A stretch of 16,595 nucleotides of DNA from Actinomycetota bacterium (lineage in GTDB: Bacteria > Actinomycetota > Thermoleophilia > Gaiellales > Gaiellaceae), in NCBI GenBank assembly GCA_013821525.1, contig JACDGR010000018.1, forward strand, positions 1 to 16,595, given 5' to 3'. Both the position numbers and the translations under genes were made by a program. Of the stretch, positions 1-6,361 are shown one piece after another. Numbering within the stretch: the first letter of the stretch is position 1; each line of letters opens with the position of its first letter. The notes under the pieces were generated by a model. The model worked only from the letters and a program-made list of their open reading frames with translations. It had not been told where the DNA came from and did no database searches.

Positions 1-1
1 G

Positions 2-7
2 ACTAGC
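2..7. repeat. Target site duplication ACTAGC, left copy
   Basis: This 6-bp direct repeat is identical to 1063-1068 and abuts the left end of the insertion element. It fits the NCTAGN target consensus known for IS481. Confidence 0.85.
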
Positions 8-31
8 TGTAGTTCCTAACGACGTTGTTCA
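8..31 (+). repeat. Left terminal inverted repeat of the IS481 element
   Basis: This 24-bp end matches the complement of 1039-1062 at 23 of 24 positions; only position 23 differs. It is the expected transposase binding and cleavage site. Confidence 0.9.
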
Positions 32-92
32 TCCGGGCCTCTCTGGAGGCTGGGGGTGTCGAAGCCACTCAGCTGCCAGAGGAGGTCACCGG

Positions 93-1067
93 ATGAATCT
101 TCACGCTAATAGTCGGACCTGTCCGCATAGCCGTTTGTTGCTTTGCCGGCGGGTGGTCGAGGAGAGCTGGCGACTCGCGGATGCGGCGGAGGCGGCGGGG
201 TGCAGCGCTCGCACTGCGGCGAAGTGGCTTGCGCGCTACCGCGGCGGTGATCGGGCGCTGCTGGATCGCTCGTCGCGTCCTCAGCGCAGCCCTTCGCGAC
301 TTCCTGATCAGCGGGTGCAGGCGATTGAGTCGCTGAGGCGGCTGCGGATGACAGCGGGTGAGATCGCCGAGGTGCTGGAGTTGCCGTTGTCGACGGTGTC
401 TTTGTGGTTGAAACGGATCGGGCTCGGTAAGCGCTCGAGGCTCGAGCCGCTTGAGCCGCCCAACCGCTACGAGCGGCGCCATCCGGGCGAGCTCGTCCAC
501 GTCGACATCAAAAAGCTCGCTCGGATCTCAGTCCGCGGCGCCGGTCATCGCATGCTCGGGCTCGGTCAGCGCCAAAGCCAACACGCACGCCACAGCGCCG
601 GCCGTCACGTCTACTCCACCGGCTATGAGTATCTGCACGTGATGATCGACGACCACTCTCGTCTGGCCTACGCCGAGTTGCTCGACGATCTCACCGCCGC
701 CTGTGCAATCGCCTTCCTCCGCCGCGGCGTCGCCTGGTTTGCAGAACGCGGCGTCCGGGTGCGAGCGGTGATGAGCGACAACGGCTCCTGCTATGTCGCC
801 CACGACTACGCAGCGGCACTCGGCAAACTCGGACTCAAACACCATCGCATCAGGCCCTACCGCCCGCGCACAAACGGCAAAGCCGAGCGCCTGATCCAGA
901 CGCTCCTCAACGAATGGGCCTACGCCCGCATCTACGGCAGCTCACGCGAACGCTCCGCCGCACTCGCCCCCTACCTCGACCGCTACAACTACCGACGACG
1001 ACACGGCAGCCTCAGCCACCAGCCACCGGCCTCAAGACTGAACAACCTCGTTAGGAACTACAACTAG
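93..1067 (+). CDS. IS481-family DDE transposase
   Basis: This 324-residue transposase should cut and join the ends of the surrounding element. Residues 20-60 and 85-112 form two helix-turn-helix regions that would bind the terminal repeats. The rve-type catalytic core follows. Its acidic triad is visible as D138 (LVHVDIKK), D229 (VMSDNGS) and E265 (NGKAERL), with 35 residues between the last two, the DD35E spacing of the family. The C-terminal block YNYRRRHGSLSHQPP is also typical. ATG 93 is preceded by AGAGGAGG at 79-86 with good spacing. Length is normal and there is no frameshift, so the protein is probably active. The stop codon lies in the target duplication, not in the element. Confidence 0.95.
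   Translation: MNLHANSRTCPHSRLLLCRRVVEESWRLADAAEAAGCSARTAAKWLARYRGGDRALLDRSSRPQRSPSRLPDQRVQAIESLRRLRMTAGEIAEVLELPLSTVSLWLKRIGLGKRSRLEPLEPPNRYERRHPGELVHVDIKKLARISVRGAGHRMLGLGQRQSQHARHSAGRHVYSTGYEYLHVMIDDHSRLAYAELLDDLTAACAIAFLRRGVAWFAERGVRVRAVMSDNGSCYVAHDYAAALGKLGLKHHRIRPYRPRTNGKAERLIQTLLNEWAYARIYGSSRERSAALAPYLDRYNYRRRHGSLSHQPPASRLNNLVRNYN
1039..1062 (-). repeat. Right terminal inverted repeat of the IS481 element
   Basis: This is the inverted copy of 8-31 with one mismatch. It also encodes the last residues of the transposase, so coding sequence and right end overlap. Confidence 0.9.
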
Positions 1068-1068
1068 C
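1063..1068. repeat. Target site duplication ACTAGC, right copy
   Basis: This 6-bp direct repeat is identical to 2-7 and abuts the right end of the element. Bases 1065-1067 (TAG) serve as the stop codon of the transposase gene. Confidence 0.85.
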
Positions 1069-1076
1069 CTGCAGAC

Positions 1077-2876
1077 GTGGCAGACCGCTTCACGACTCGC
1101 TTGCGCGAAGGGCCGCCGATCGTCGCCGACGGCGGGATGGGCTCCCTGATCACGGCCGCAGTGCCCCGGCTGCGCTCGCCCGAGGAAGCCAATCTCCGGG
1201 CGCCGGAGGCGGTCGTCTCGCTCCACGTCAGCTTCATCAACGCGGGCGCAGACCTGATCGAGACCAACACGTTCGGGGCCAACCGGCGCAAGCTCGCCGG
1301 CCGGTTCATGGAGGACGATTTCGAGCGAATCAACTCGACGGCGGTCAAGCTCGCCCGCGAGGCCCGAGAGGTCGCCGGGCGTGACGTCTTCATCGCGGGG
1401 GCAATCGGGCCGATCGGCGAGCCGGCGACGACGCGCGTCCGCCACGATCTCTTCGCCGAGCAGGCAGGGGTGCTCGAGGGCCGCGGCGCCGACCTGTTCA
1501 TGGTCGAGACGTTCTTCGACCTCGAGGAGCTCGTGGATGCGATCGAGGCCGTGCGCAGCGTCTCGAGCCTCCCGATCGTCGCGCTGATGACGTTCGATGA
1601 AGGCGCCGAGACGCTGGCCGGGGTCAGCGCGCGTGAAGCAGCCGAGCGTCTACGTGGACTCGACGTGGCAGCGATCGGCGCCAACCACGGCAGCGGTCTC
1701 CTGACCGCGCTCGAGGCGCTGGAGCAGATGGGCGGCGACCTGCCACTCGCCGCACTCCCGAACATCGGCCTTGCGAGCCTGTCGGGCGGCAGGGTGATCT
1801 ACCCGCACGCCGCACCGGAGTACTTCGCCGAGTTCGCAGCCCACGCAACGCAGCTCGGCGCGCGGGTGATCGGCGGCTGCTGCGGCACGACGCCCGTCGA
1901 GATCGCCGCGATCAAGGCAGCGGTCGAAGCACAGCGCAAGCCGCGGGCGCCGCTCGAGTTCTCCGAGCGCGAGCTCGTCGTCGCGCTCGGCGAGGAGCAG
2001 CGCGAGACGGGGTTCGCCCGCGCGCTCCGCGAAGGCGAGTTCGTGGTCTCGGTCGAGCTCGACCCGCCGCTCGGTGGCTCGGCCGCCGGTCTGCTCGAGG
2101 TCGCGAGCCAGCTGCACGACGGCGGGATCAGGTTCGTCGATGTCAATGACAACGCGACGGCACGGGCCGGTATGAGCTCGCTCATGGTCTCGGCGCGCAT
2201 CGAGCGGGACACGGGCCTCGAGACGGTGCCCCACCTCACCACGCGTGACTCAACCGTGCTCGGTCTCGAGTCGATCCTGCTCGGCGCTCACGCAGAGGGC
2301 GTGCGAAACGTGCTCGCGATCACCGGCGATCCGCCCGAGGTCGGTGACTACCCGGGTTCACGCGGGGTGTACGAGATCGACGCGATCGGGCTGACGCAAC
2401 TGATCACGCGCATGAACCGAGGCGAGGACTACCACGGCCGGCCGATCGATGCACCCACGTCCTTCTACGTCGGCGTCGCGGTCAACCCGACCGCCGACGA
2501 TCTCGAGGAGGAAGCCGCCCGCTTCCGCCGCAAGGTCGAGGCCGGCGCGAAGTACGCGATGACGCAAATCCTCTTCGACCTCGATGTCCTCGACCGCTTC
2601 GCAGAAGTTCTCGGCGGCGAGTGGCCGATCCCCGTGCTCGCGGGCATCTTCCCACTGACGAGCCACCGCCTCGCGCTGCGCCTGCACAACGAGGTACCGG
2701 GGATCATCGTCCCCCAGCCGCTCCAAGATGCGCTGGCCGGTGCGGGCTCGGGCGCAGCGGTGCTCGGCTTCGCACATGCGAAGGAACTGCTGATCGAGGC
2801 GCGGGAAAGGTGTTCCGGTGTCTACGTCGTGCCGCCCTACAAACGCCCGGCGCGCGTCCTAGAGCTGCTCGCTTAA
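1077..2876 (+). CDS. Bifunctional homocysteine S-methyltransferase / 5,10-methylenetetrahydrofolate reductase (YitJ type)
   Basis: This 599-residue cytosolic fusion enzyme belongs to methionine and one-carbon metabolism. Residues 1-285 form a zinc-type homocysteine methyltransferase barrel with the VADGGMG start motif and GGCCGTTP, whose C268 and C269 are two of the usual three zinc ligands. The third is normally Cys in a GxNC motif; here the matching motif is GANHGSG with H204. Residues 315-599 form the reductase (MetF) domain, with VSVELDPP (E327 matches the catalytic Glu), the TGDPP flavin loop and MTQILFD. GTG 1077 is chosen because the methyltransferase domain begins at once after it. 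The IS481 duplication ends 8 bp upstream, there is no clear ribosome binding site, and the transposase TAG is in the same frame. The TAA stop overlaps that of the convergent protease gene. Confidence 0.9.
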   Translation: MADRFTTRLREGPPIVADGGMGSLITAAVPRLRSPEEANLRAPEAVVSLHVSFINAGADLIETNTFGANRRKLAGRFMEDDFERINSTAVKLAREAREVAGRDVFIAGAIGPIGEPATTRVRHDLFAEQAGVLEGRGADLFMVETFFDLEELVDAIEAVRSVSSLPIVALMTFDEGAETLAGVSAREAAERLRGLDVAAIGANHGSGLLTALEALEQMGGDLPLAALPNIGLASLSGGRVIYPHAAPEYFAEFAAHATQLGARVIGGCCGTTPVEIAAIKAAVEAQRKPRAPLEFSERELVVALGEEQRETGFARALREGEFVVSVELDPPLGGSAAGLLEVASQLHDGGIRFVDVNDNATARAGMSSLMVSARIERDTGLETVPHLTTRDSTVLGLESILLGAHAEGVRNVLAITGDPPEVGDYPGSRGVYEIDAIGLTQLITRMNRGEDYHGRPIDAPTSFYVGVAVNPTADDLEEEAARFRRKVEAGAKYAMTQILFDLDVLDRFAEVLGGEWPIPVLAGIFPLTSHRLALRLHNEVPGIIVPQPLQDALAGAGSGAAVLGFAHAKELLIEARERCSGVYVVPPYKRPARVLELLA

Positions 2877-3970
2877 CAGCTGCCGGTCGAGACCGGCCGC
2901 TTCGCACGGGCGAGCGCGGCGCGCACCGGCGCCGCCGGGATGCCGTAGCCCGCGCGCGCGCCGATGCGGGCAGCGAAGACCGTTGCCTCGACCTCGCCCG
3001 ACTCGTTGACCGCAGGGCCGCCGGAGTTCCCGTGGCGGACGAGACCGCTCAGCGCAGTCACCTCGCGCAGCACGCCATGCGAGAGCACGTCGGCGGTGTT
3101 GCCGACCCGACCCGGGCGTGCGTTGAAGGGGCCGTTCTCGGGGTACCCGAGGATCGCCACTGAGTCGCCGGCGCGCGCGTCGGTGATCGGGAGGGCAGGC
3201 GCTTTCAATGTCGCAACACGCAGGATGGCCACGTCTTCGCGGCGATCGACGACGCGCGCCGATGCCGCGTGTCCGTTGACGCGAATCCCGCGAGCACCCG
3301 CGACGACGTGGGCGGCGGTGACGACGATGTGTGCGCGCGCGACCCAGCCGGAGCCTTCGACGCCGAGCCCACACGCAGTCGCGGTGATGCGCACGACGCT
3401 CGGCCGGGCTCGGCGCACGAGCGCCGAGGAGAGCACGCGCTTGTCGGGAGGTGCGGCCGGTGGCGCCGGCCCGGAGATCTGCGGGAACGGGTCGACTCGA
3501 GAGAGCGCGCGCAGGACGGTGCGCGGCGGCGCGATCTCGTTCAGGCGCTGCAGCACGACCGAGTTCTGCACCTCCTGGCGCAGGCTCGTCTGGCCGGGAA
3601 GCTGCAGGAGCACGGCGCCCGCAACCCAGACGAGCCCGAAGCCGAGCGCGGCGCCGGCGATCAGGCCCCCGAGCGAGTCGAGCATGCGGAGCGGCGGGAT
3701 CACCGACATCCCGCCGCGGGCGAACGACCCGGCGAGGGTCGCGACCCAGCGCAGGACGGCTGCGCCGACGAGCGCGCCGACGAGGCCGGCGAGCGGCGTG
3801 TACGGCGAAAGCGACCCACCGGAGAGGAAATGCGGCGCTGCGCGGGCGCCGACGATCGCGCCGGCCGCCAGGCCTGCGAAGGAGAGTGCCGTCGCAATCA
3901 GCCCGCGCCGGAGCCCCGAGAGGGCGGCGAGCGCGGCGATCGCGAGCGCGATCCAGTCGACGCGCGTCAC
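2873..3970 (-). CDS. MarP-like membrane serine protease (CvpA + trypsin-like domains)
   Basis: This 365-residue protein has the layout of mycobacterial MarP, a membrane serine protease that supports acid and oxidative stress resistance. Residues 1-125 form a CvpA/colicin V-type membrane domain with about four helices. A linker leads to an extracytoplasmic chymotrypsin-fold domain (about 180-365). The triad is clear: H221 in VTAAHVV, D246 in REDVAIL and S316 in GNSGGPA. C200 and the final residue C365 are placed like the redox-sensitive disulfide known in MarP. GTG 3970 is preceded by GAGG at suitable spacing. The gene converges on the methyltransferase/reductase gene, sharing the palindrome TTAA for both stops, and diverges from the tRNA-Asp gene. 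The physiological role is inferred from the family. Confidence 0.92.
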   Translation of the reverse strand: MTRVDWIALAIAALAALSGLRRGLIATALSFAGLAAGAIVGARAAPHFLSGGSLSPYTPLAGLVGALVGAAVLRWVATLAGSFARGGMSVIPPLRMLDSLGGLIAGAALGFGLVWVAGAVLLQLPGQTSLRQEVQNSVVLQRLNEIAPPRTVLRALSRVDPFPQISGPAPPAAPPDKRVLSSALVRRARPSVVRITATACGLGVEGSGWVARAHIVVTAAHVVAGARGIRVNGHAASARVVDRREDVAILRVATLKAPALPITDARAGDSVAILGYPENGPFNARPGRVGNTADVLSHGVLREVTALSGLVRHGNSGGPAVNESGEVEATVFAARIGARAGYGIPAAPVRAALARAKRPVSTGSC

Positions 3971-4028
3971 TAGGCAACCTCGTTCGCCCGAGGGGCAACC
4001 GATCCCTGCCGCGGAGACTGCACACAGC

Positions 4029-4034
4029 TACACT
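4029..4034 (+). promoter_or_regulatory. Probable -10 box of the tRNA-Asp promoter
   Basis: TACACT fits the actinobacterial TAnnnT -10 pattern and lies 12 bp before the mature tRNA 5' end, a usual distance for a short leader. No convincing -35 box is visible. Confidence 0.5.
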
Positions 4035-4046
4035 GCCCCGCGAATC

Positions 4047-4120
<74 letters not shown>

Positions 4121-4133
4121 CCTCATGGATAGG

Positions 4134-4165
4134 GGGCTCGCATGGGAACTCACTCATGCGAGCTC
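4134..4165 (+). terminator. Hairpin after tRNA-Asp, probable terminator
   Basis: GGGCTCGCATG (4134-4144) pairs with CATGCGAGCTC (4155-4165) around a 10-nt loop, giving an 11-bp stem with one G-U pair. It begins 14 nt after the tRNA and is followed by the pyrimidine-rich CTTCCTGTTT. That fits a rho-independent terminator with a weak U tract. The stem overlaps an upstream ATG in the frame of the next gene, which argues against that ATG being its start. Confidence 0.5.
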
Positions 4166-4255
4166 TTCCTGTTTCGGCTCCGCTTCGGCATGAGGGCCGG
4201 ATCAGGGATGAGACAAGCGTCTCGACCCTCGAACGGACAACGAGGAGGAACCGAC

Positions 4256-4654
4256 TTGCAGACGATCATCACCCTGCCGATCGAGGAGCGCGCCCGCGCC
4301 CATCGCTTCTACATCGATGCGCTCGGGCTGGAGCCTGTGGGAGAGCACGCGAAGGACGGCATGCCGGAGCCGCTTCAGTTCAAGCTCGGCGACGGAGTCA
4401 GCCTGATGCTCATCCCACGCACCGGATTCGATTGGGTGCTCGGCGAGCAGCCCGCCGCCAAGGCCGGACTGAGCGAGTGCCTGCTTCAGTGTTCGTGTGA
4501 CGAAGATGACGAGGTCGACGGGATCATCGAACGTGCGGAGAACGCCGGCGCGACGGTGGTGCTGCGACCCGAGAAGAAGTCCTGGGGCTACACCGGCTCC
4601 TTCACCGACCCCGACGGCCATCTATGGATCGCGACGAACGCGGAGCCTTGGTGA
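4256..4654 (+). CDS. VOC (glyoxalase/bleomycin-resistance fold) family protein
   Basis: This small soluble protein of 132 residues has the vicinal oxygen chelate fold. The first beta-alpha unit reads TLPIEERARAHRFYIDALGL, and the fold closes with the family hallmark FTDPDGHLWIAT, whose acidic and His neighbourhood usually contributes metal ligands. The start is TTG 4256, because GAGGAGG (4242-4248) sits 7 nt before it and the domain begins directly after. An in-frame ATG at 4142 would add 38 unrelated residues and lies inside the tRNA terminator hairpin. The substrate cannot be told; such proteins include metal-dependent isomerases, dioxygenases and antibiotic-binding proteins. The gene lies between tRNA-Asp and a broken copy of its 3' half, hinting at arrival by integration, but no integrase is present. 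Confidence 0.82.
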   Translation: MQTIITLPIEERARAHRFYIDALGLEPVGEHAKDGMPEPLQFKLGDGVSLMLIPRTGFDWVLGEQPAAKAGLSECLLQCSCDEDDEVDGIIERAENAGATVVLRPEKKSWGYTGSFTDPDGHLWIATNAEPW

Positions 4655-4695
4655 AGGTGGCCAAGCTCACCTGCACAGCGATCAGCTAGCGCCGA

Positions 4696-4731
4696 TCGGA
4701 GGCTCGCGGGCTCGAGTCTCGCCGCTCCCGC
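4696..4731 (+). repeat. Degraded copy of the tRNA-Asp 3' half
   Basis: Compared with 4087-4121 of the tRNA gene, this stretch matches 32 of 35 aligned bases with one extra base. It includes TCGGAGG, CGCGGG, TCGAGT and CGCTCCCGC. All three substitutions are T/C exchanges. It has the same orientation as the tRNA. The T arm can still fold, but the acceptor 5' strand and anticodon loop are missing, so it is not a functional tRNA. It resembles the 3'-end copy left at the far side of an element integrated in a tRNA gene, or a tRNA pseudogene. Confidence 0.7.
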
Positions 4732-4818
4732 TGTACGCGCACCGCCCGCGGTCGTGTGTCCGCGCTCGTCGCGGCGGTCGGCAGCTGCGCCCGAACGGGA
4801 GCCAACCCACGCGGCGCG

Positions 4819-4824
4819 TAGCGT
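4819..4824 (+). promoter_or_regulatory. Possible -10 box for a leaderless start
   Basis: TAGCGT fits TAnnnT and ends 9 nt before GTG 4834, which has no ribosome binding site. This spacing is typical of leaderless actinobacterial transcripts. The motif is short and the call is weak. Confidence 0.3.
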
Positions 4825-4833
4825 TCACCCTCA

Positions 4834-5631
4834 GTGACGCTCTTCGCGCTGAAGCTGTTCCTCGCGCCCGGCTTCCTCGTCGCCGCGTCGCTCGCTGCAC
4901 GCACGTTTGGCGCGCGGGTGGCCGGGACGTTCGGCGGCCTGCCCGTGATCGCCGGCCCGATTCTGCTCGTGCTCGCACTGGAACGCGGGCGTGTGTTTGC
5001 TGCGCGAGCAGCGAGCGGAAACGCGCTCGGACTCGTCGCGTTGATGGCGTTCGTGCTGACGTATGCCGCAGTCGGCCGGACACGTTCTTGGCGGTGGTCG
5101 CTCGCAGCGAGCTGGCTGGCCTTTGGTGCGGTGACGCTCGTGCTCGTTCCGGTGCGCCTCGGCCCCGTGGCCTCCTTTGCCGTCGCCTGCGCGGCGTGCG
5201 CGCTCACCCTGCGCATGCTTCCGAGACCGGCACGGCAAGCACCCCTGGAGCGGGACCATTCGCGCTGGGATCTACCGCTTCGCGCGGCGTGCGCAGCGGT
5301 ACCGGTGCTGGCCGTCACCGCCGTGGCCGCCCCGCTCGGCCCGCACACGAGCGGCCTGCTGGCGGCGTTCCCGATCGTCGTTCCCGTCCTTGCAGCGTTC
5401 ACGCAGGCACAGGGCGGCTGGGAGGAATCAGTCCGCCTCCTGCGAGGCTTCACCGTCGGTTTCTTTGCGTACGGCCTCTTCTGCTTCACCGTCGCAGAGA
5501 CGCTCGAGCGGCTCGGCACAGTGAGCTCGTTCGCGCTCGCGACCGCCCTCGCGCTAGCGCTACAGGCCGGCGCAGTCGCGGTTGCGGTGCGTCACGACGC
5601 GCCGATCAACACCGAGATCGCGGAAGGTTGA
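4834..5631 (+). CDS. Polytopic membrane protein with internal duplication, function unknown
   Basis: This 265-residue protein is highly hydrophobic, with about eight predicted membrane helices, and I do not recognise a characterised family. The two halves look related at a constant offset of 143 residues: G26/G169, G31/G174, P37/P180, G52/G195, R58/R201, G62/G205, G66/G209 and F73/F216. Each half carries a (L/F)P(V/I)(I/V) helix followed by a short loop and an Arg-Gly helix. Such duplicated layouts are common in transporters, so transport is possible but unproven. GTG 4834 has no Shine-Dalgarno sequence but a TAnnnT box just upstream. The gene ends 8 bp before the convergent AhpD-like pseudogene. 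Confidence 0.75.
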   Translation: MTLFALKLFLAPGFLVAASLAARTFGARVAGTFGGLPVIAGPILLVLALERGRVFAARAASGNALGLVALMAFVLTYAAVGRTRSWRWSLAASWLAFGAVTLVLVPVRLGPVASFAVACAACALTLRMLPRPARQAPLERDHSRWDLPLRAACAAVPVLAVTAVAAPLGPHTSGLLAAFPIVVPVLAAFTQAQGGWEESVRLLRGFTVGFFAYGLFCFTVAETLERLGTVSSFALATALALALQAGAVAVAVRHDAPINTEIAEG

Positions 5632-5639
5632 GAGGCCGG

Positions 5640-6251
5640 TCACTGCCGTGATGCGTGGTTCGCAGGTGCGCGCCCGAAGCTGATCGCCGTGCGCAGCTGC
5701 TCTGGAGCAGCATCGGCGAGCTGCCGGTCCGGCGCCGCGCCAAGCGCGGCGTTGATCGTGGCGAACGCAAGTCGCAGCGCGACGATCGCCGTCGCTTCGA
5801 AGATCTCCCGGTCCGAGAGACCGACCTCGCGCAGGTGAGTGACGTCGTCCTGCGTCGTCTTACCCGGGTCGCGCACCACCTGGCGCGCCCAAGCCGCGAG
5901 CGAAGATTCGCGCTCCGAGAGTCCAGCGGCAGCCTCATCCGTGACGACGCTCGCTGCCGTCTCCGCATCACTCAGGTTCGCAAGCCGATGCCCCCAAGCC
6001 AAGGAGCAGTACGAGTCGGTGCGTGCCGCAGCCGCGGCGGTGTTCAGCACTGCTTTCTCGCGATCCGACAACGACGTCGTGTCGACGAGGCCCGAGCGGA
6101 GGGCGACGAACGCCGCCTTGAAGTCCGCCCGCCACGCCCACAGACGGTTGAAGTTCGCGACATAGCCGTCGGCGGCGCGATCCGCCGCGTACGTGGCCTC
6201 GCTCTACTCGCTTGGAGGGACCTCACCGAGGAAGGTGTGCGGCTCGTCCAC
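5640..6251 (-). pseudogene. AhpD/carboxymuconolactone-decarboxylase-like gene with in-frame TAG
   Basis: Read from GTG 6251 this frame gives a 203-codon member of the AhpD-like superfamily, interrupted only by TAG at 6204-6206 (codon 16). Before the stop it reads FLGEVPPSE. After it the same frame goes on with YAADRAADGYVANFNRL, a block I associate with the N-terminal region of this family. The conserved core follows: DSYCSLAWGHRL (C82, H88), WARQVVRDP and FATINAALGA. No frameshift is needed. Family members are usually thiol-based peroxidase or decarboxylase-like enzymes; this one keeps a single Cys where AhpD has a CxxC pair. Translation could restart at TTG 6071, giving 143 residues without the N-terminal region. 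A sequencing error at the TAG cannot be excluded. It converges on the membrane protein gene. Confidence 0.72.
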
Positions 6252-6257
6252 CGCGCC

Positions 6258-6263
6258 ATTATC
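6258..6263 (-). promoter_or_regulatory. Probable -10 box of the AhpD-like gene
   Basis: On the minus strand this reads GATAAT and ends 6 nt before GTG 6251, with no ribosome binding site between. The layout suggests a leaderless transcript and supports GTG 6251 as the original start. Confidence 0.4.
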
Positions 6264-6326
6264 GAACCGGCGAACGCGAACCGCAGACGCGTTCCGCCGT
6301 AGACAGCGCGCGTCACTCGTTCTCGT

Positions 6327-6347
6327 CTGTTCCGCCCCTAGGAACAG
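6327..6347. promoter_or_regulatory. Perfect 7-bp inverted repeat before the LspA-like gene
   Basis: CTGTTCC and GGAACAG flank the 7-bp centre GCCCCTA, ending 14 bp before GTG 6362. The right arm lies in AGGAACAGG, the only purine-rich candidate ribosome binding site. The dyad could be a regulator binding site or an RNA hairpin that hides the binding site. Confidence 0.35.
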
Positions 6348-6361
6348 GTCGATGGACGACC

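Larger units (their letters stand above)
8..1062 (+). mobile_element. Complete IS481-family insertion sequence (1055 bp)
   Basis: The element starts TGTAGTTCCTAACGA and ends with the inverted complement of the same sequence. The 24-bp terminal repeats at 8-31 and 1039-1062 differ at a single position. Both ends are flanked by the direct repeat ACTAGC (2-7 and 1063-1068). IS481 and IS1002 of Bordetella are known to duplicate a 6-bp NCTAGN target, so size, ends, target site and transposase all agree. One long transposase gene fills the element and shows no damage. The identical duplications and near-identical ends suggest a recent insertion by a functional copy. The element sits one base from the left edge of the window, as expected where repeated elements break assemblies. 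Confidence 0.93.

Noticed and set aside
3973..4000. Direct repeat GGCAACC at 3973-3979 and 3994-4000 upstream of the protease gene
   Set aside because: Seven bases at 21-bp distance may be chance in GC-rich DNA, and no palindrome or promoter element supports an operator.
4142..4255. ATG 4142 as start of the VOC gene
   Set aside because: It lies in the terminator-like hairpin, has no ribosome binding site, and adds 38 residues outside the VOC fold; TTG 4256 has a strong binding site.
4696..4731. Second functional tRNA gene
   Set aside because: Only the 3' half is recognisable; the acceptor 5' strand and anticodon loop are absent and the T loop begins with C in place of T.
4497..5651. 384-codon plus-strand frame over the VOC end and the membrane protein
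   Set aside because: It is Arg-rich with no domain pattern and overlaps two genes with clear features in other frames.
6193..6361. Upstream extension of the LspA-like frame to 6212 and an alternative 210-codon frame
   Set aside because: The added residues are basic and polar and overlap the divergent AhpD-like gene start; no membrane or signal character is seen.
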